A DNA stretch of 64,000 nucleotides from Bacteroidota bacterium (GTDB taxonomy: Bacteria; Bacteroidota; Bacteroidia; NS11-12g; UBA9320), in NCBI GenBank assembly GCA_024679565.1, contig JAIBDD010000013.1, positions 20,014 through 84,013 of the forward strand. Direction: 5' to 3'. Below the pieces are notes generated by a model. The model made no database searches. It was not told the DNA's origin and worked only from the letters and a program-made list of their open reading frames with translations. Positions 55,493 to 64,000 of this stretch are shown here, in pieces (the first letter of the stretch is position 1; every line of letters begins with the position of its first letter). The position numbers were made by a program, and so were the translations under genes.

Positions 55493-55783
55493 TTACTTCT
55501 TTATAACCTTTGGGACTCTAAAATAATCTGAATCTGCGTCAGGTGCATTCTTAAGTGCATCCGACTTATTTAAAGAAGGTTTAACAACGTCTGGTCGCAA
55601 ATGGTTTGTTCTGTCCGACATATATACCAAAGGTTCGATCCCGTCAGTATCAAGTTCATTCAGTTTTTCGCAAAAATTAAGGATTTGCTCCAACTCACTT
55701 TTTATTTTAGACTGGTCTTCGCTTTTGAATGACAGCTTCGCTAGATGAGACAGTTCTTTTATTTTTTGATCAGTGATTTTCAT
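55493..55783 (-). CDS. gatC: Asp-tRNA(Asn)/Glu-tRNA(Gln) amidotransferase subunit GatC
   Basis: The 96-residue protein has the GatC pattern: HLAKLSFKSEDQSKIKSELE, QILNFCEKLNELDTDGIEPL and the ending RPDVVKPSLNKSDALKNAPD with DYFRVPKVI. It stabilises the GatA subunit in the transamidation of mischarged tRNA. gatA and gatB are not in the window. Confidence 0.93.
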   Translation of the reverse strand: MKITDQKIKELSHLAKLSFKSEDQSKIKSELEQILNFCEKLNELDTDGIEPLVYMSDRTNHLRPDVVKPSLNKSDALKNAPDADSDYFRVPKVIKK

Positions 55784-55785
55784 TA

Positions 55786-56538
55786 CTATGCGTCAAAGTT
55801 AAGGCTATCAATTTGTTTTTGAATGATTTCGCGTGTGTCCGACATAAGTGTATTTAAATCATCTTGATTTAAGTTGTTGGTATCTATAGGTTTGTGAACA
55901 TAAACACGCATTTTTCCTGGTGTTCCACCGCTTAGGAATCCCCCTTGAGGCAGTCGTTTCCAGTTGTCAATCATAGAAACCGGTACGATTTTAACATTGT
56001 GCTCAATGGCCAACCGGAAGGCACCTGATTTAAATTTTACCATTTGTGGGACTTGCTTGGCTATTCCTCCTTCAGGGAAAATACCTAAACTGTCTCCGCT
56101 AAGAATTGCTTTCTCAGCTAACTGATAGGCAGTGACAGAGTCTCTTACGCTTTTTCTATTAACAGCTATGTCTACAGTCCTAAAGAATATGCCAAATAGC
56201 GGAATGTCACCTAGTTCCTTTTTGGCTAAAAACCGGAAATAGGCATTAATCTGAACGTTTAGACTCAATATGTCTAAATAGCTGAAATGGTTGGAAACAA
56301 AAATGTATTGCTCTTTCCGATTTAATGGTTCTTCGTAGGCTGTGCGTGGCAACAATCCACTAAAGAACATAATAATCCTGCCCCAGATAGCACGCAATTT
56401 ATGTGCATGCTTGTAGTTTTTTTTGTCTCTTAAAAGCAGAACAAAAAATGGATATAAAAGAATGAACAGTAATAAGAACCAGATAAAGAAATATACGGCC
56501 CAAATATATCTGAGTGCCAGCCGCATGGTTCTAATCAA
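55786..56538 (-). CDS. 1-acyl-sn-glycerol-3-phosphate acyltransferase-like protein
   Basis: The 250-residue membrane-associated enzyme has an N-terminal hydrophobic helix and the acyltransferase motifs SNHFSYLDIL (HX4D), IFPEGGIAKQVPQMVKFKSG and KIVPVSMI. It should acylate lysophosphatidate in phospholipid synthesis; its exact acceptor is not shown. It overlaps the SRPBCC gene by eight bases and leads into gatC after two bases. Confidence 0.88.
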   Translation of the reverse strand: MIRTMRLALRYIWAVYFFIWFLLLFILLYPFFVLLLRDKKNYKHAHKLRAIWGRIIMFFSGLLPRTAYEEPLNRKEQYIFVSNHFSYLDILSLNVQINAYFRFLAKKELGDIPLFGIFFRTVDIAVNRKSVRDSVTAYQLAEKAILSGDSLGIFPEGGIAKQVPQMVKFKSGAFRLAIEHNVKIVPVSMIDNWKRLPQGGFLSGGTPGKMRVYVHKPIDTNNLNQDDLNTLMSDTREIIQKQIDSLNFDA

Positions 56539-56947
56539 TTTCGTTTTCTAAATAAGTCTTGAGTTTATGCGCTTGCTGATCCACAAAACTGCGCAGCTTA
56601 GGTTCAGCCATCATTTTCATAAACATATTAAGGTCGGCGTTTATTTTTCCCACCACGTTCGCTTCATCACCATTGTCGGTGATGTGCCACTCAATGTTAA
56701 ATGAAAAAGGCAGCTTGCCTTTAGGTTTGAGCCTGATTAATGAAGCTTGTACTTGCTCTTCAATAGTAATATTAAACTGGCCTAAACCCTTTAAACTTAA
56801 TTCGGCTTTTTCTTTGGTTGCGTTAAAGTCTGAAACGTCTGACGATGGCATCAAATTTTCATAATTCCGTAGGTCGCTCAAAAAATCGTAAATCTTTTGT
56901 GCATTGCGATTAATAGAGAGTTTGTCGCTTTGAATTTCTGTCATCAT
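56531..56947 (-). CDS. SRPBCC-fold (START-like) protein
   Basis: The 138-residue protein has a predicted lipid-binding START-like fold: KIYDFLSDLRNYENLMPSSD, LIRLKPKGKLPFSFNIEWHI and a C-terminal helix LRSFVDQQAHKLKTYLENEI. No catalytic motif is seen and the ligand is unknown. It overlaps DUF4199 upstream by four bases and the acyltransferase downstream by eight, so a role with lipids is plausible by context. The start has two adjacent Met codons. Confidence 0.75.
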   Translation of the reverse strand: MMTEIQSDKLSINRNAQKIYDFLSDLRNYENLMPSSDVSDFNATKEKAELSLKGLGQFNITIEEQVQASLIRLKPKGKLPFSFNIEWHITDNGDEANVVGKINADLNMFMKMMAEPKLRSFVDQQAHKLKTYLENEID

Positions 56948-57453
56948 CCAGCTAAGCTATTTCTGTCTGCAATAAAACCTGCAAAAAAGGCTGTAAATAC
57001 CGCACCAATTACAAGATACATCCCCAAATCAAATATGGTGTGATGCTTTATAGTGAATTTCGCATTTATTTGTTCTTTCGCTTCTTCGGTGCGAGCCAAT
57101 TCTTCTGGCTTGTCTTTGTTTGCCTCTTTCCAACCTTCAAAATAATAGGTTTTGGCTTCATTGAAAAAAGCACCATCAGGGTAATGCATTATGGAGTATC
57201 CAATACCAGAAACGGCAGAACATACAATGGCAATCATTAATCCGCTAAACGAGGTTCGTACAAAACTAATTCGACCTTGAAGTTTACGGATAAGTATGAC
57301 AGCAAAAACAATACAGCCAATTAGCGCCAATATTTTGCCAAACACGACACCAAATGACTTGTCGTATCCCAAAGCGCCACTAAACAGAAGGTATTCAAGT
57401 GTTGCTGATGCTAGTCCAGCAATACCACCGAATATGAGGTAATACTTACTCAT
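56944..57453 (-). CDS. DUF4199 membrane protein
   Basis: The 169-residue protein has four hydrophobic helices (about residues 5-25, 37-55, 70-88 and 145-163) and a long charged loop (FEGWKEANKDKPEELARTEE) between the third and fourth. This layout is that of DUF4199, a Bacteroidota family of unknown function. It overlaps the SRPBCC gene by four bases. Confidence 0.78.
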   Translation of the reverse strand: MSKYYLIFGGIAGLASATLEYLLFSGALGYDKSFGVVFGKILALIGCIVFAVILIRKLQGRISFVRTSFSGLMIAIVCSAVSGIGYSIMHYPDGAFFNEAKTYYFEGWKEANKDKPEELARTEEAKEQINAKFTIKHHTIFDLGMYLVIGAVFTAFFAGFIADRNSLAG

Positions 57454-57472
57454 AATGTAGAATCAAAAAGAA

Positions 57473-57763
57473 TTAAGCGTCGTTTTTGTCTTCTCGCTCA
57501 CGTTGGAACTCTTCAAAGTCATACTCTGGCATTAGTTCCGATTTTACATGGTTTACAGTTGCAGTGAATGCATCCATAAATTTATTGAAATCTTCTTTGT
57601 ACAAAAAGATTTTATGTTTTACAAAATTGCCATCCTCAAAGCGTTTTTTACTCTCTGTGATGGTAATATAGTAATCGTTACCCTTCGTTGTTTTCACGTC
57701 AAAGAAATACGTCCTTTTCCCTGCTCTAACACGTTTTGAAAATACTTCGCGATTATCGTCCAT
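57473..57763 (-). CDS. DUF3276 / PUR-type nucleic acid-binding protein
   Basis: The 96-residue protein matches DUF3276, related to PUR-alpha single-stranded nucleic acid-binding proteins: VFSKRVRAGKRTYFFDVKTT, KGNDYYITITESKKR and HKIFLYKEDFNKFMDAFT. The end is acidic. It is the first gene of the apparent six-gene operon, 19 bases before DUF4199. Confidence 0.87.
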   Translation of the reverse strand: MDDNREVFSKRVRAGKRTYFFDVKTTKGNDYYITITESKKRFEDGNFVKHKIFLYKEDFNKFMDAFTATVNHVKSELMPEYDFEEFQREREDKNDA

Positions 57764-57851
57764 CTCAGTCTTTGTTGTAAAATACTTTTAGCACATCAAA
57801 AAAAGCGATTATTCTTGGGTTTCACAAGTAAAAGATTCACATCTGAAGCTA

Positions 57852-59624
57852 CTAAACAGGTTGATTTTGAGCATTTTGAGTTTTTACCATTTCAGCAAAC
57901 ACCCCATTTTGAACCAAGAGTTGGCTTGGTGCACCTTGCTCAACGATTTGGCCTTCATCTAAAACGAGAATAAAATCAGCATCTTCTACGGTCGACACCC
58001 TGTGTGAAATGAGTACAACCGTTTTGTTCTTCCCAAATTCTTTAAGATTGTTTTTGATACTTCTTTCTGTGTGCGTGTCTACCGCAGAAAGAGAATCATC
58101 CAAGATTAGGATTTCTGGGTTGCGAATTAAGGCACGAGCAATGGCTACGCGTTGCTTTTGGCCACCACTTAAAGTAATTCCACGTTCACCCAATACGGTG
58201 TCAAATTTGTTGGTGAATCCTTGGATGTCGTCCCAGACGTCAGTCATTTTGGTTATAGATTCGATGTCGGATTCCGTTTTCGGGGATTCAGAACCAAATA
58301 AAATGTTGTCTCTAATTGATTCTGAGAACAGAAAAATATCTTGAGGGACATAGCCAAACAGCGAACGATAGGCAGGTAAGCTCAACTCATTTACATTATG
58401 ATTGTCAATGGTTATCTCACCGTTATTCGGATTATATAGCCTCATCAACAGGGAGGCTAATGTGGATTTGCCACTTCCTGTCGTCCCAATGATCCCAACC
58501 GTTTGTCCTTTCTTTATTGCAAAGTTCAAGTTAGATAAGACTGTTGTGTTATCGTAGGAGAACGAAACGTTGTTGAACGCTATGGCATTATCGAAACGGA
58601 AAGTTTCAACACCAATTCTGTTTTCAGGCTTCTCCTCCAAGAAATGATTGATACGTTCTTGAGAAGCTGAGGCCCGCTGAATTATACTGGTTACCCAACC
58701 CAGTGAAGCAACTGGCCAGGTTAACATATTTACGTATATCACATATTCGGCAATGTTGCCAAAAGAAAACGTTCCGGCAATAACCTGCTTACCGCCAAAA
58801 TAGATGGTGATAATTACACTTAATCCAACCAGCATCATGGTAAGGGGGAAGAACAATGCATTTACCTGAACCAAACGCATGTACTGACGCTTATAATCGT
58901 CGCTTTGTTCTTGAAATTTGCCTGTGAAATGACTTTCTGAGGCAAACGACTTCAGTACGCGAATGCCTGAAAATGATTCTTGAACGAAGGTCGTAATCCC
59001 AGATAGTTTGGCTTGGAGCACGCTACTGCGCTTATTAATTATTTCACTAACGTAGTATATCGAAACAGACAATATAGGCAGTGGTATGAGCACATAAAGC
59101 GTGATAGTTGGGTTGATAGAAACCATAACGGATATAACCAGGATAAACAAGGCAATAAGGTTTATGGTATACATCACAGCTGGCCCCAAGTACATGCGTA
59201 CTTGGCTCACATCTTCACTTATTCTGTTCATCAAATCGCCCGTGTAATTTTTGCTGTAAAAGGATGCTCCAAGACGTTGGTATTGCTCAAATATTTCGTT
59301 TTTCAAATCAAATTCGATATACCGAGACATTACAATTACCGTTTGGCGCATGAAATACATGAATATACCTTTTACAATGGCACTTGCTAAAACCAAGCCG
59401 CCAAAAAATAAGGCCATGGTGGAAATTTCTTTGAGGATAAGACCCTGAGAAATGTTTAGTACTTGGTGCAGCTTAACATTAGCAATCATACTATCGATTG
59501 CTGTTCGGACAATTGGCGCAATTAAGATCGCAAAAATATTTGAACAGACGATAAAAAGCACACCTAACCCTAGGTAAACACTGTATTTCCGGAAGTATTT
59601 GTTTAAATAAAAAAGCGGTTTCAA
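57852..59624 (-). CDS. ABC exporter half-transporter (MsbA-like)
   Basis: The 590-residue protein has an N-terminal membrane domain of six helices (about residues 1-310) and a C-terminal ATPase with Walker A GTTGSGKST, the signature LSGGQKQRVAIARAL, Walker B ILILDDSLSAVD and the H-loop VLISHRVSTVEDAD. It would work as a homodimer; lipid or lipid A export is the usual role of close relatives, but multidrug export is equally possible. A single gene between the DUF3276 operon and divergent leucine dehydrogenase. Confidence 0.92.
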   Translation of the reverse strand: MKPLFYLNKYFRKYSVYLGLGVLFIVCSNIFAILIAPIVRTAIDSMIANVKLHQVLNISQGLILKEISTMALFFGGLVLASAIVKGIFMYFMRQTVIVMSRYIEFDLKNEIFEQYQRLGASFYSKNYTGDLMNRISEDVSQVRMYLGPAVMYTINLIALFILVISVMVSINPTITLYVLIPLPILSVSIYYVSEIINKRSSVLQAKLSGITTFVQESFSGIRVLKSFASESHFTGKFQEQSDDYKRQYMRLVQVNALFFPLTMMLVGLSVIITIYFGGKQVIAGTFSFGNIAEYVIYVNMLTWPVASLGWVTSIIQRASASQERINHFLEEKPENRIGVETFRFDNAIAFNNVSFSYDNTTVLSNLNFAIKKGQTVGIIGTTGSGKSTLASLLMRLYNPNNGEITIDNHNVNELSLPAYRSLFGYVPQDIFLFSESIRDNILFGSESPKTESDIESITKMTDVWDDIQGFTNKFDTVLGERGITLSGGQKQRVAIARALIRNPEILILDDSLSAVDTHTERSIKNNLKEFGKNKTVVLISHRVSTVEDADFILVLDEGQIVEQGAPSQLLVQNGVFAEMVKTQNAQNQPV

Positions 59625-59652
59625 ATCCAGATGTTTTGAGTTAAAAAAAGCC

Positions 59653-59660
59653 TAATTTCG
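59653..59660 (+). promoter_or_regulatory. Possible -7 box of leucine dehydrogenase
   Basis: TAATTTCG is the same TTCG variant as the well-spaced surE promoter. TTTG occurs upstream but only 14 bases away, so this is uncertain. Confidence 0.35.
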
Positions 59661-59705
59661 AAGCGGCAAATTTAAGCCGATATTCACAATCAAAAAGGAC
59701 ATTAT

Positions 59706-60806
59706 ATGACTGAGGTATCACAAGGAAAAAACGCTCTATCTTCAAATTTGTTTTCACATCTTACCGAGCACGACCACGAACAAATATTAGTATGTAACGA
59801 TAACAGTACTGGTTTAAAGGCCATTATCGCTATCCATAATACTGTTTTGGGGCCTGGATTAGGCGGTACACGTATGTGGAGTTATAATAATGAGTCAGAG
59901 GCCATGCGTGATGTTTTACGTTTAAGTCGGGGTATGACATATAAAGCGAGTATTTCAGGGTTGAATCTAGGTGGAGCGAAAGCGGTAATCATCGGAGATT
60001 CAAAAACTCAGAAAAGCGAAGCTTTGATGCGTAAGTTTGGTCGGTTTGTTAACAACCTAGCGGGGAAATATATTACTGCGGAAGACGTTGGAACAACGAC
60101 TCAAGACATGGAATACGTAAACATGGAGACCGACAATGTAGTTGGTTTACCAGAAAGCCGAGGCGGTGGGGGAGATCCATCACCAGTTACTGCTTACGGT
60201 GTATATGTAGGAATGAAATCTGCAGCAAAGAAACGTTGGGGAAACGACAGTTTGTCTGGTAAAAAAGTTGCTGTAATGGGGATTGGTAAAGTAGGCATGC
60301 ATTTGTTAGAATACATGCACAAAGAAGGCGCGAAGTTTTATGTGTCAGACATGAATGATGCTGCATTAAAAGAAGCTGCTTCAAGATTTGGCGCAAGCAT
60401 TGTTGCCAACGACGATATTTACGATACAGATGCCGAGATTTTTGCACCTTGTGCACTTGGTGGTATCATCAATACAGATACAATCAACCGATTAAAATGT
60501 GAGGTAATTGCTGGTGCAGCAAATAACCAACTAGACAATGAAGAAGTACATGGCGATATGCTTGTTAAAAAAGGTATTGTGTATGCTCCTGACTTCTTAA
60601 TCAATGCTGGTGGATTAATCAATGTCTACAGTGAGTGGACAGGATATAACAGAGAGAATGCACTGCGCGATACTGAGCGTATATACGACACGTTAGATTC
60701 GATATTTAAGGTATCTGAAGAAACCGGTATGCACACACAAGCAGCTGCGACGCATTTGGCTCAAAAACGTATTACAGATATAATGCACGTTCAGTCTAAG
60801 ATTTAA
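59706..60806 (+). CDS. Leucine dehydrogenase-type (Glu/Leu/Phe/Val) dehydrogenase
   Basis: The 366-residue NAD-dependent enzyme deaminates branched-chain amino acids to 2-oxo acids. It has GPGLGGTRMWSY, the catalytic Lys region LSRGMTYKASISGLNLGGAK, TAEDVGTTTQDM, and the Rossmann motif VAVMGIGKVGMHLLEYMHKE, ending with FLINAGGLINVYSEW. Leucine versus phenylalanine or valine preference cannot be settled by eye. It has a strong bidirectional terminator after it. Confidence 0.92.
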   Translation: MTEVSQGKNALSSNLFSHLTEHDHEQILVCNDNSTGLKAIIAIHNTVLGPGLGGTRMWSYNNESEAMRDVLRLSRGMTYKASISGLNLGGAKAVIIGDSKTQKSEALMRKFGRFVNNLAGKYITAEDVGTTTQDMEYVNMETDNVVGLPESRGGGGDPSPVTAYGVYVGMKSAAKKRWGNDSLSGKKVAVMGIGKVGMHLLEYMHKEGAKFYVSDMNDAALKEAASRFGASIVANDDIYDTDAEIFAPCALGGIINTDTINRLKCEVIAGAANNQLDNEEVHGDMLVKKGIVYAPDFLINAGGLINVYSEWTGYNRENALRDTERIYDTLDSIFKVSEETGMHTQAAATHLAQKRITDIMHVQSKI

Positions 60807-60825
60807 CATTAGACCATCGGGCAAC

Positions 60826-60860
60826 AAAAAAGTCTCCATCACATGATGGAGACTTTTTTT
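60826..60860. terminator. Bidirectional terminator between leucine dehydrogenase and the sugar dehydratase
   Basis: A 15-base perfect stem AAAAAAGTCTCCATC / GATGGAGACTTTTTT with loop ACAT has U-runs in both directions. It lies between two convergent genes. Confidence 0.93.
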
Positions 60861-60876
60861 ATACAAGATTATTTGA

Positions 60877-62796
60877 TCATTCTATGGCAAGTTGCGCTTT
60901 CTTATCAAGCTCTTCATAGATAGAATTGTTGCTAATGAATTCAGGAATCATTTGCTTCATGCTTGTTACAATTAACCTGTTGGTCAATTTGTCTCTGTTT
61001 CTTAGCATGCCTTCTATAACATCTTCGATTTCTGCATAGTCAGACTTACGTACTTTGGCCACCATAATTTTAGGGTGGTGTGTGCCAATGGTCTGTTCTT
61101 TCTGATTCAGCAGTTCTTCTGTGAGCTTTTCACCTGGTCTTAAACCAGTAAATACAATCTCGATATCTTTACCTTCCTGGAAGCCAGAAAGTTTAATCAT
61201 CTTTTTAGCCAAATCTACAATCCGAACAGATTCACCCATATCGAAAATGTAAATCTCACCACCATTACCCATTGATCCTGCTTCTAACACCAGTTGACAG
61301 GCTTCAGGGATTGTCATGAAATAACGTGTTATGTCTGGATGCGTAACGGTAAGTGGTCCGCCTTCTTCAATTTGTTGTTTAAATCTTGGAATCACCGATC
61401 CATTTGATCCCAATACGTTTCCAAAACGGGTTGTAATGAATTTTGTGTGCGTGTCTTGTTTGATGTCAAGTATGTTGTTGAGCGATTGCACGTACATTTC
61501 AGCTATTCGTTTACTGGCCCCCATAATATTTGTAGGATTTACCGCTTTATCGGTAGATACAAAGACGAATTTTTCAGCATTATATTCAACCGCCAAATTG
61601 GCTAAAATGCGTGTTCCAAATACGTTTGTATTAACTGCTTCATATGGGTTGTCTTCCATCAACGGCACATGCTTATAGGCAGCAGCATGAAATATGATGT
61701 CTGGCTTGAATGCCTTAAATAACTGTCGCATTCTACCTTCATTGGCAACATCACCTATCATCATCTCAATATTTGGTTTGTTGATTTTATATTCTAACTC
61801 ATAGAGTGGTGTTTCCGCTTGATCCAACAACATAAGGTATTTAGGGTTGTACTCGGTACACTGCTTTGCAATTTCACTACCAATTGACCCCGCTGCACCA
61901 GTTACCAAAACTACCTTACCTTTTAGCGCATTTTGGATGTTTTTGTTCTCCAGATCCATCGGTTCACGGCCTAAAAGATCCGATACGTTTACATTCTTGA
62001 TTTGATTAAAAGTGAATTCGCCATTAATCCATTTGTCGATTGGGGGAACATTCTTGATAACCAAGTTGTGTTGCAGCCCAATTTCAATAACTTTTTTCTT
62101 TTTATATCCGGCTATTTCAGGAATAGCGATAATTAATTCTTTAGGAAGGAATTTTTCAGTAACGTAATCAAACTTTTTGTTGAAGTTGTAAATCGGTACG
62201 CCTTCTGCAGATTTGCCTGCTAGTTGGCGGTTGTCGTCTAAAAAAGCAATAACCTTAAAGCGTGAGGTCATATCAGCTTCAATTGAACGCTTTGCCATCA
62301 TCCCTGTATGGCCAGCGCCATAAATAATGATGTTTTGTAAGTTGTTATGCTGAATTCTATTGATTCGACGATATATTAGTTTATATCCAATACGTAAACT
62401 TGTTAGCGCCACTAAGCAAATAAAGTAGTCCATGATGATGATGGATCTTCTGGCAACGATGAGTACATCATGTTGCGATTGCATGTAACGTCTGATAATC
62501 ACAAAAGCGAATGTGCTTATGGTCATCGCTAGAAAGATACGTGTGGCATCTTGGATGCTTGTATACTTAACAATGCCTTTATATGACTTGGTAACAACAA
62601 TGGCCAATGCTTTTAAAAGCAACATCAACATGAGTGGCAATAGAAGCTCATTCATGGTGAATGTTTCGAACTGTAGGTTTCGAATTATAGAGTAAGAAAA
62701 TACAAATGAAAGGGCAACAACCGCGAGGTCTATATTGAACACAATCCACCTAGGCGTATGGCGGCTAAAGATTCTCCGCAAATAGTCAAAAATCAT
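60877..62796 (-). CDS. Membrane-bound nucleotide-sugar 4,6-dehydratase (PglF/WbpM/CapD-like)
   Basis: The 639-residue protein has four N-terminal membrane helices, a CoA-binding-like Rossmann domain (IIIYGAGHTGMMAKRSIEAD) and a catalytic SDR domain with VVLVTGAAGSIGSEIAKQ, HAAAYKHVPLMEDNP, FVSTDKAVNPTNIMGASKR and VFGTRILANLA. As in the PglF/FlaA1 group, the usual Tyr of the YxxxK motif is Met (MGASK). It starts synthesis of deoxy-amino sugars for surface polysaccharide or glycoprotein. Other polysaccharide genes are not adjacent. Confidence 0.92.
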   Translation of the reverse strand: MIFDYLRRIFSRHTPRWIVFNIDLAVVALSFVFSYSIIRNLQFETFTMNELLLPLMLMLLLKALAIVVTKSYKGIVKYTSIQDATRIFLAMTISTFAFVIIRRYMQSQHDVLIVARRSIIIMDYFICLVALTSLRIGYKLIYRRINRIQHNNLQNIIIYGAGHTGMMAKRSIEADMTSRFKVIAFLDDNRQLAGKSAEGVPIYNFNKKFDYVTEKFLPKELIIAIPEIAGYKKKKVIEIGLQHNLVIKNVPPIDKWINGEFTFNQIKNVNVSDLLGREPMDLENKNIQNALKGKVVLVTGAAGSIGSEIAKQCTEYNPKYLMLLDQAETPLYELEYKINKPNIEMMIGDVANEGRMRQLFKAFKPDIIFHAAAYKHVPLMEDNPYEAVNTNVFGTRILANLAVEYNAEKFVFVSTDKAVNPTNIMGASKRIAEMYVQSLNNILDIKQDTHTKFITTRFGNVLGSNGSVIPRFKQQIEEGGPLTVTHPDITRYFMTIPEACQLVLEAGSMGNGGEIYIFDMGESVRIVDLAKKMIKLSGFQEGKDIEIVFTGLRPGEKLTEELLNQKEQTIGTHHPKIMVAKVRKSDYAEIEDVIEGMLRNRDKLTNRLIVTSMKQMIPEFISNNSIYEELDKKAQLAIE

Positions 62797-62818
62797 CTCA
62801 AAGTTGTTTTAGTCTGGA

Positions 62819-62826
62819 CAAAAATA
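62819..62826 (-). promoter_or_regulatory. Predicted -7 box of the sugar dehydratase gene
   Basis: TATTTTTG on the minus strand, about 22 bases before the ATG, in the 150-base gap after the partial T9SS gene. No -33 TTG at the standard distance. Confidence 0.45.
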
Positions 62827-62947
62827 TATGAATTTTTTTGTAATGACCCTAGTTTGTGACGATGACGATGTGCATAACGCTTGTAACTGTACACTTTTAA
62901 TCCACAAAGTGTGACCTAGATACTTAGGTTAACTGACAGATAGACAG

Positions 62948-64000
62948 TTATTTAATCACGGTAACTGTGCCTTTACGGTGGTGAACCGATCTATCCCAAC
63001 CGGTATATCTAATTTTGTAGATGTAAACGTTATTTGATGCTTGTTTTCCTTGGTAAAACCCGTCCCAGTCGGTTTTTACATTATTTGAGTCATATACTTT
63101 TTCGCCCCAGCGATTGTATACCTGAACCTCATATTCTTTGACAAAGACCGGAACTATACCCCACAGCTCATTGAGGTTGTCGCCGTTTGGTGTGAATGCA
63201 TTAGGTACATGTAAAAGTGGAGGTTGTATGAGGTAAATTTTGTTGGATTGACTTTCCGCATCGTATCCGCCACCATTTTCCAACCCCGTAACACGATACC
63301 AGTAACCACCCCAACAATAATTGAAGGATGTGTCTTGGTAATATCTATCGTCGTAAGCAGTGGCAACAATTGGACGCAACGATCCCGTGTCAACACTTCT
63401 TGATAACACATATTCGTTGACACCCACTGGCCATTCTTTGTACTCGTTCCACCAAAGTCGATGTTCAAACGGTTCACTAACTCCTTCTAAAACTATTGTG
63501 CAACCAATATTGCTGTGTTTGCTTCGATGGCCACAATTGTCGTTTACAACAATGGCGTAACAATAGGATTGATTTTTTACATCTACGCTCTTATCTATGA
63601 AGAATGTATCATACAATTCGTAGGTAGAGGCATAGTATTCAAACACTTCTTTATTGTTATTCTTTTTACGGTAGATGTCGTAGTATCCAAAATCCGTCTC
63701 ATTGCTATGCAACCAATTAACACGCACATGATTATCGTCGGTTACGGTTGCCGTTACCACATAGGTTACTTCAATTGGGAATTCAAACTCTTTTGTCGTA
63801 GATACGATGTAACTCATGGCACCGTCTTTATCACATAAGTTGGATACAACTAAAAAGTATTCATAATTGGTGCGTTTCGGATTCGAAACGTCATTGTCTG
63901 TATAACTAGCGCCATTTATAGTTTTGTATACACCTAAAACAGATGTGTCTCCACCAGGCGATACTTTGTATAACGTTGTATGACTAAAATATTTTGAGTA
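62948..64000 (-). CDS. C-terminal part of a second T9SS type B cargo protein (cut by the right edge)
   Basis: The frame is open to the window edge, so the Met at 63817 is internal and the start lies outside. The visible 350 residues contain fibronectin III-like modules (VRVNWLHSNETDFGYYDIYR; HRLWWNEYKEWPVGVNEYVL) and a complete C-terminal sorting domain: HVPNAFTPNGDNLNELWG, VQVYNRWGEKVYDS and a final basic strand ending GTVTVIK. It is secreted through type IX secretion and anchored or released at the surface. Its penultimate module resembles those in the 1609-residue protein, so the two are related architecturally. Confidence 0.88.
   Translation of the reverse strand, partial: YSKYFSHTTLYKVSPGGDTSVLGVYKTINGASYTDNDVSNPKRTNYEYFLVVSNLCDKDGAMSYIVSTTKEFEFPIEVTYVVTATVTDDNHVRVNWLHSNETDFGYYDIYRKKNNNKEVFEYYASTYELYDTFFIDKSVDVKNQSYCYAIVVNDNCGHRSKHSNIGCTIVLEGVSEPFEHRLWWNEYKEWPVGVNEYVLSRSVDTGSLRPIVATAYDDRYYQDTSFNYCWGGYWYRVTGLENGGGYDAESQSNKIYLIQPPLLHVPNAFTPNGDNLNELWGIVPVFVKEYEVQVYNRWGEKVYDSNNVKTDWDGFYQGKQASNNVYIYKIRYTGWDRSVHHRKGTVTVIK

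Noticed and set aside
58009..58344. Frame of 111 codons antisense to the ABC exporter ATPase domain
   Set aside because: It lies opposite the conserved signature and Walker B coding sequence and is explained by that codon pattern.

Overview
The window is a stretch of Bacteroidota chromosome, most likely from a member of the Flavobacteriia/Flavobacteriales. Four things support this. Promoters follow the phylum pattern of a TTG/TTTG -33 box, about 19 bases, then TAnnTTTG. Shine-Dalgarno sequences are nearly absent. Two secreted proteins end in type IX secretion (T9SS) type B sorting domains. Families largely confined to the phylum are present (DUF6089/PorG-like, DUF1599, BT_3928, DUF3276, DUF4199). 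The content is mostly housekeeping. I saw no tRNA, rRNA, CRISPR array, transposase or phage gene, and no gene-free stretch longer than about 300 bases; the longest (292 bases) lies between pckA and yidC.

Layout. 1-5.6 kb: the end of an M14 carboxypeptidase, an M61 aminopeptidase, the pyruvate dehydrogenase E1 beta gene, and a tandem pair of PorG-like outer-membrane barrels whose second copy is broken by a clean 89-base deletion. 5.8-22.5 kb: the str, S10, spc and alpha ribosomal operons run together as one array of 32 genes from rpsL to rplQ, without tuf, adk or map. It includes rpmD and rpmJ and ends in a strong terminator. 22.6-28.6 kb: hppD, two convergent paralogues of a small Cys-motif family, lpxB, a small membrane protein and surE, and divergent recN. 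28.7-36.7 kb: an accessory-looking stretch with DUF2071 and DinB-like genes, an SLC12-type transporter, a membrane protein with two hot-dog thioesterases, a thioredoxin, a carboxypeptidase Q-like peptidase and an acetyltransferase.

36.8-49.0 kb: an HU gene; a tightly coupled DUF1599 / DoxX-thioredoxin / peptide-permease / aroK operon; folP and a SUI1 factor; pckA; yidC; and an ffh-pdxH-glycosyltransferase operon that runs into the end of yidC. 49.1-64 kb: a 1609-residue PKD-repeat T9SS cargo protein; a TPR lipoprotein; a six-gene operon (DUF3276, DUF4199, SRPBCC, plsC-like, gatC, cobalamin adenosyltransferase); an MsbA-like ABC exporter; leucine dehydrogenase; a membrane-bound nucleotide-sugar dehydratase; and the C-terminal part of a second T9SS cargo protein cut by the window edge.

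How the parts relate. The ribosomal array, EF-G, SecY, Ffh, YidC, IF-1 and RpoA supply translation and membrane protein insertion. LpxB, the ABC exporter, the acyltransferase and the sugar dehydratase point to envelope building. The PorG-like genes and the two sorting-domain proteins point to type IX secretion. No classical novel defence or mobile system is evident. The items most worth a second look are the deletion in the PorG-like copy, the YCGGA/CNPC protein pair, the DUF1599 operon, the promoters that nearly touch their start codons, and the lone strong Shine-Dalgarno sequence before rplP.
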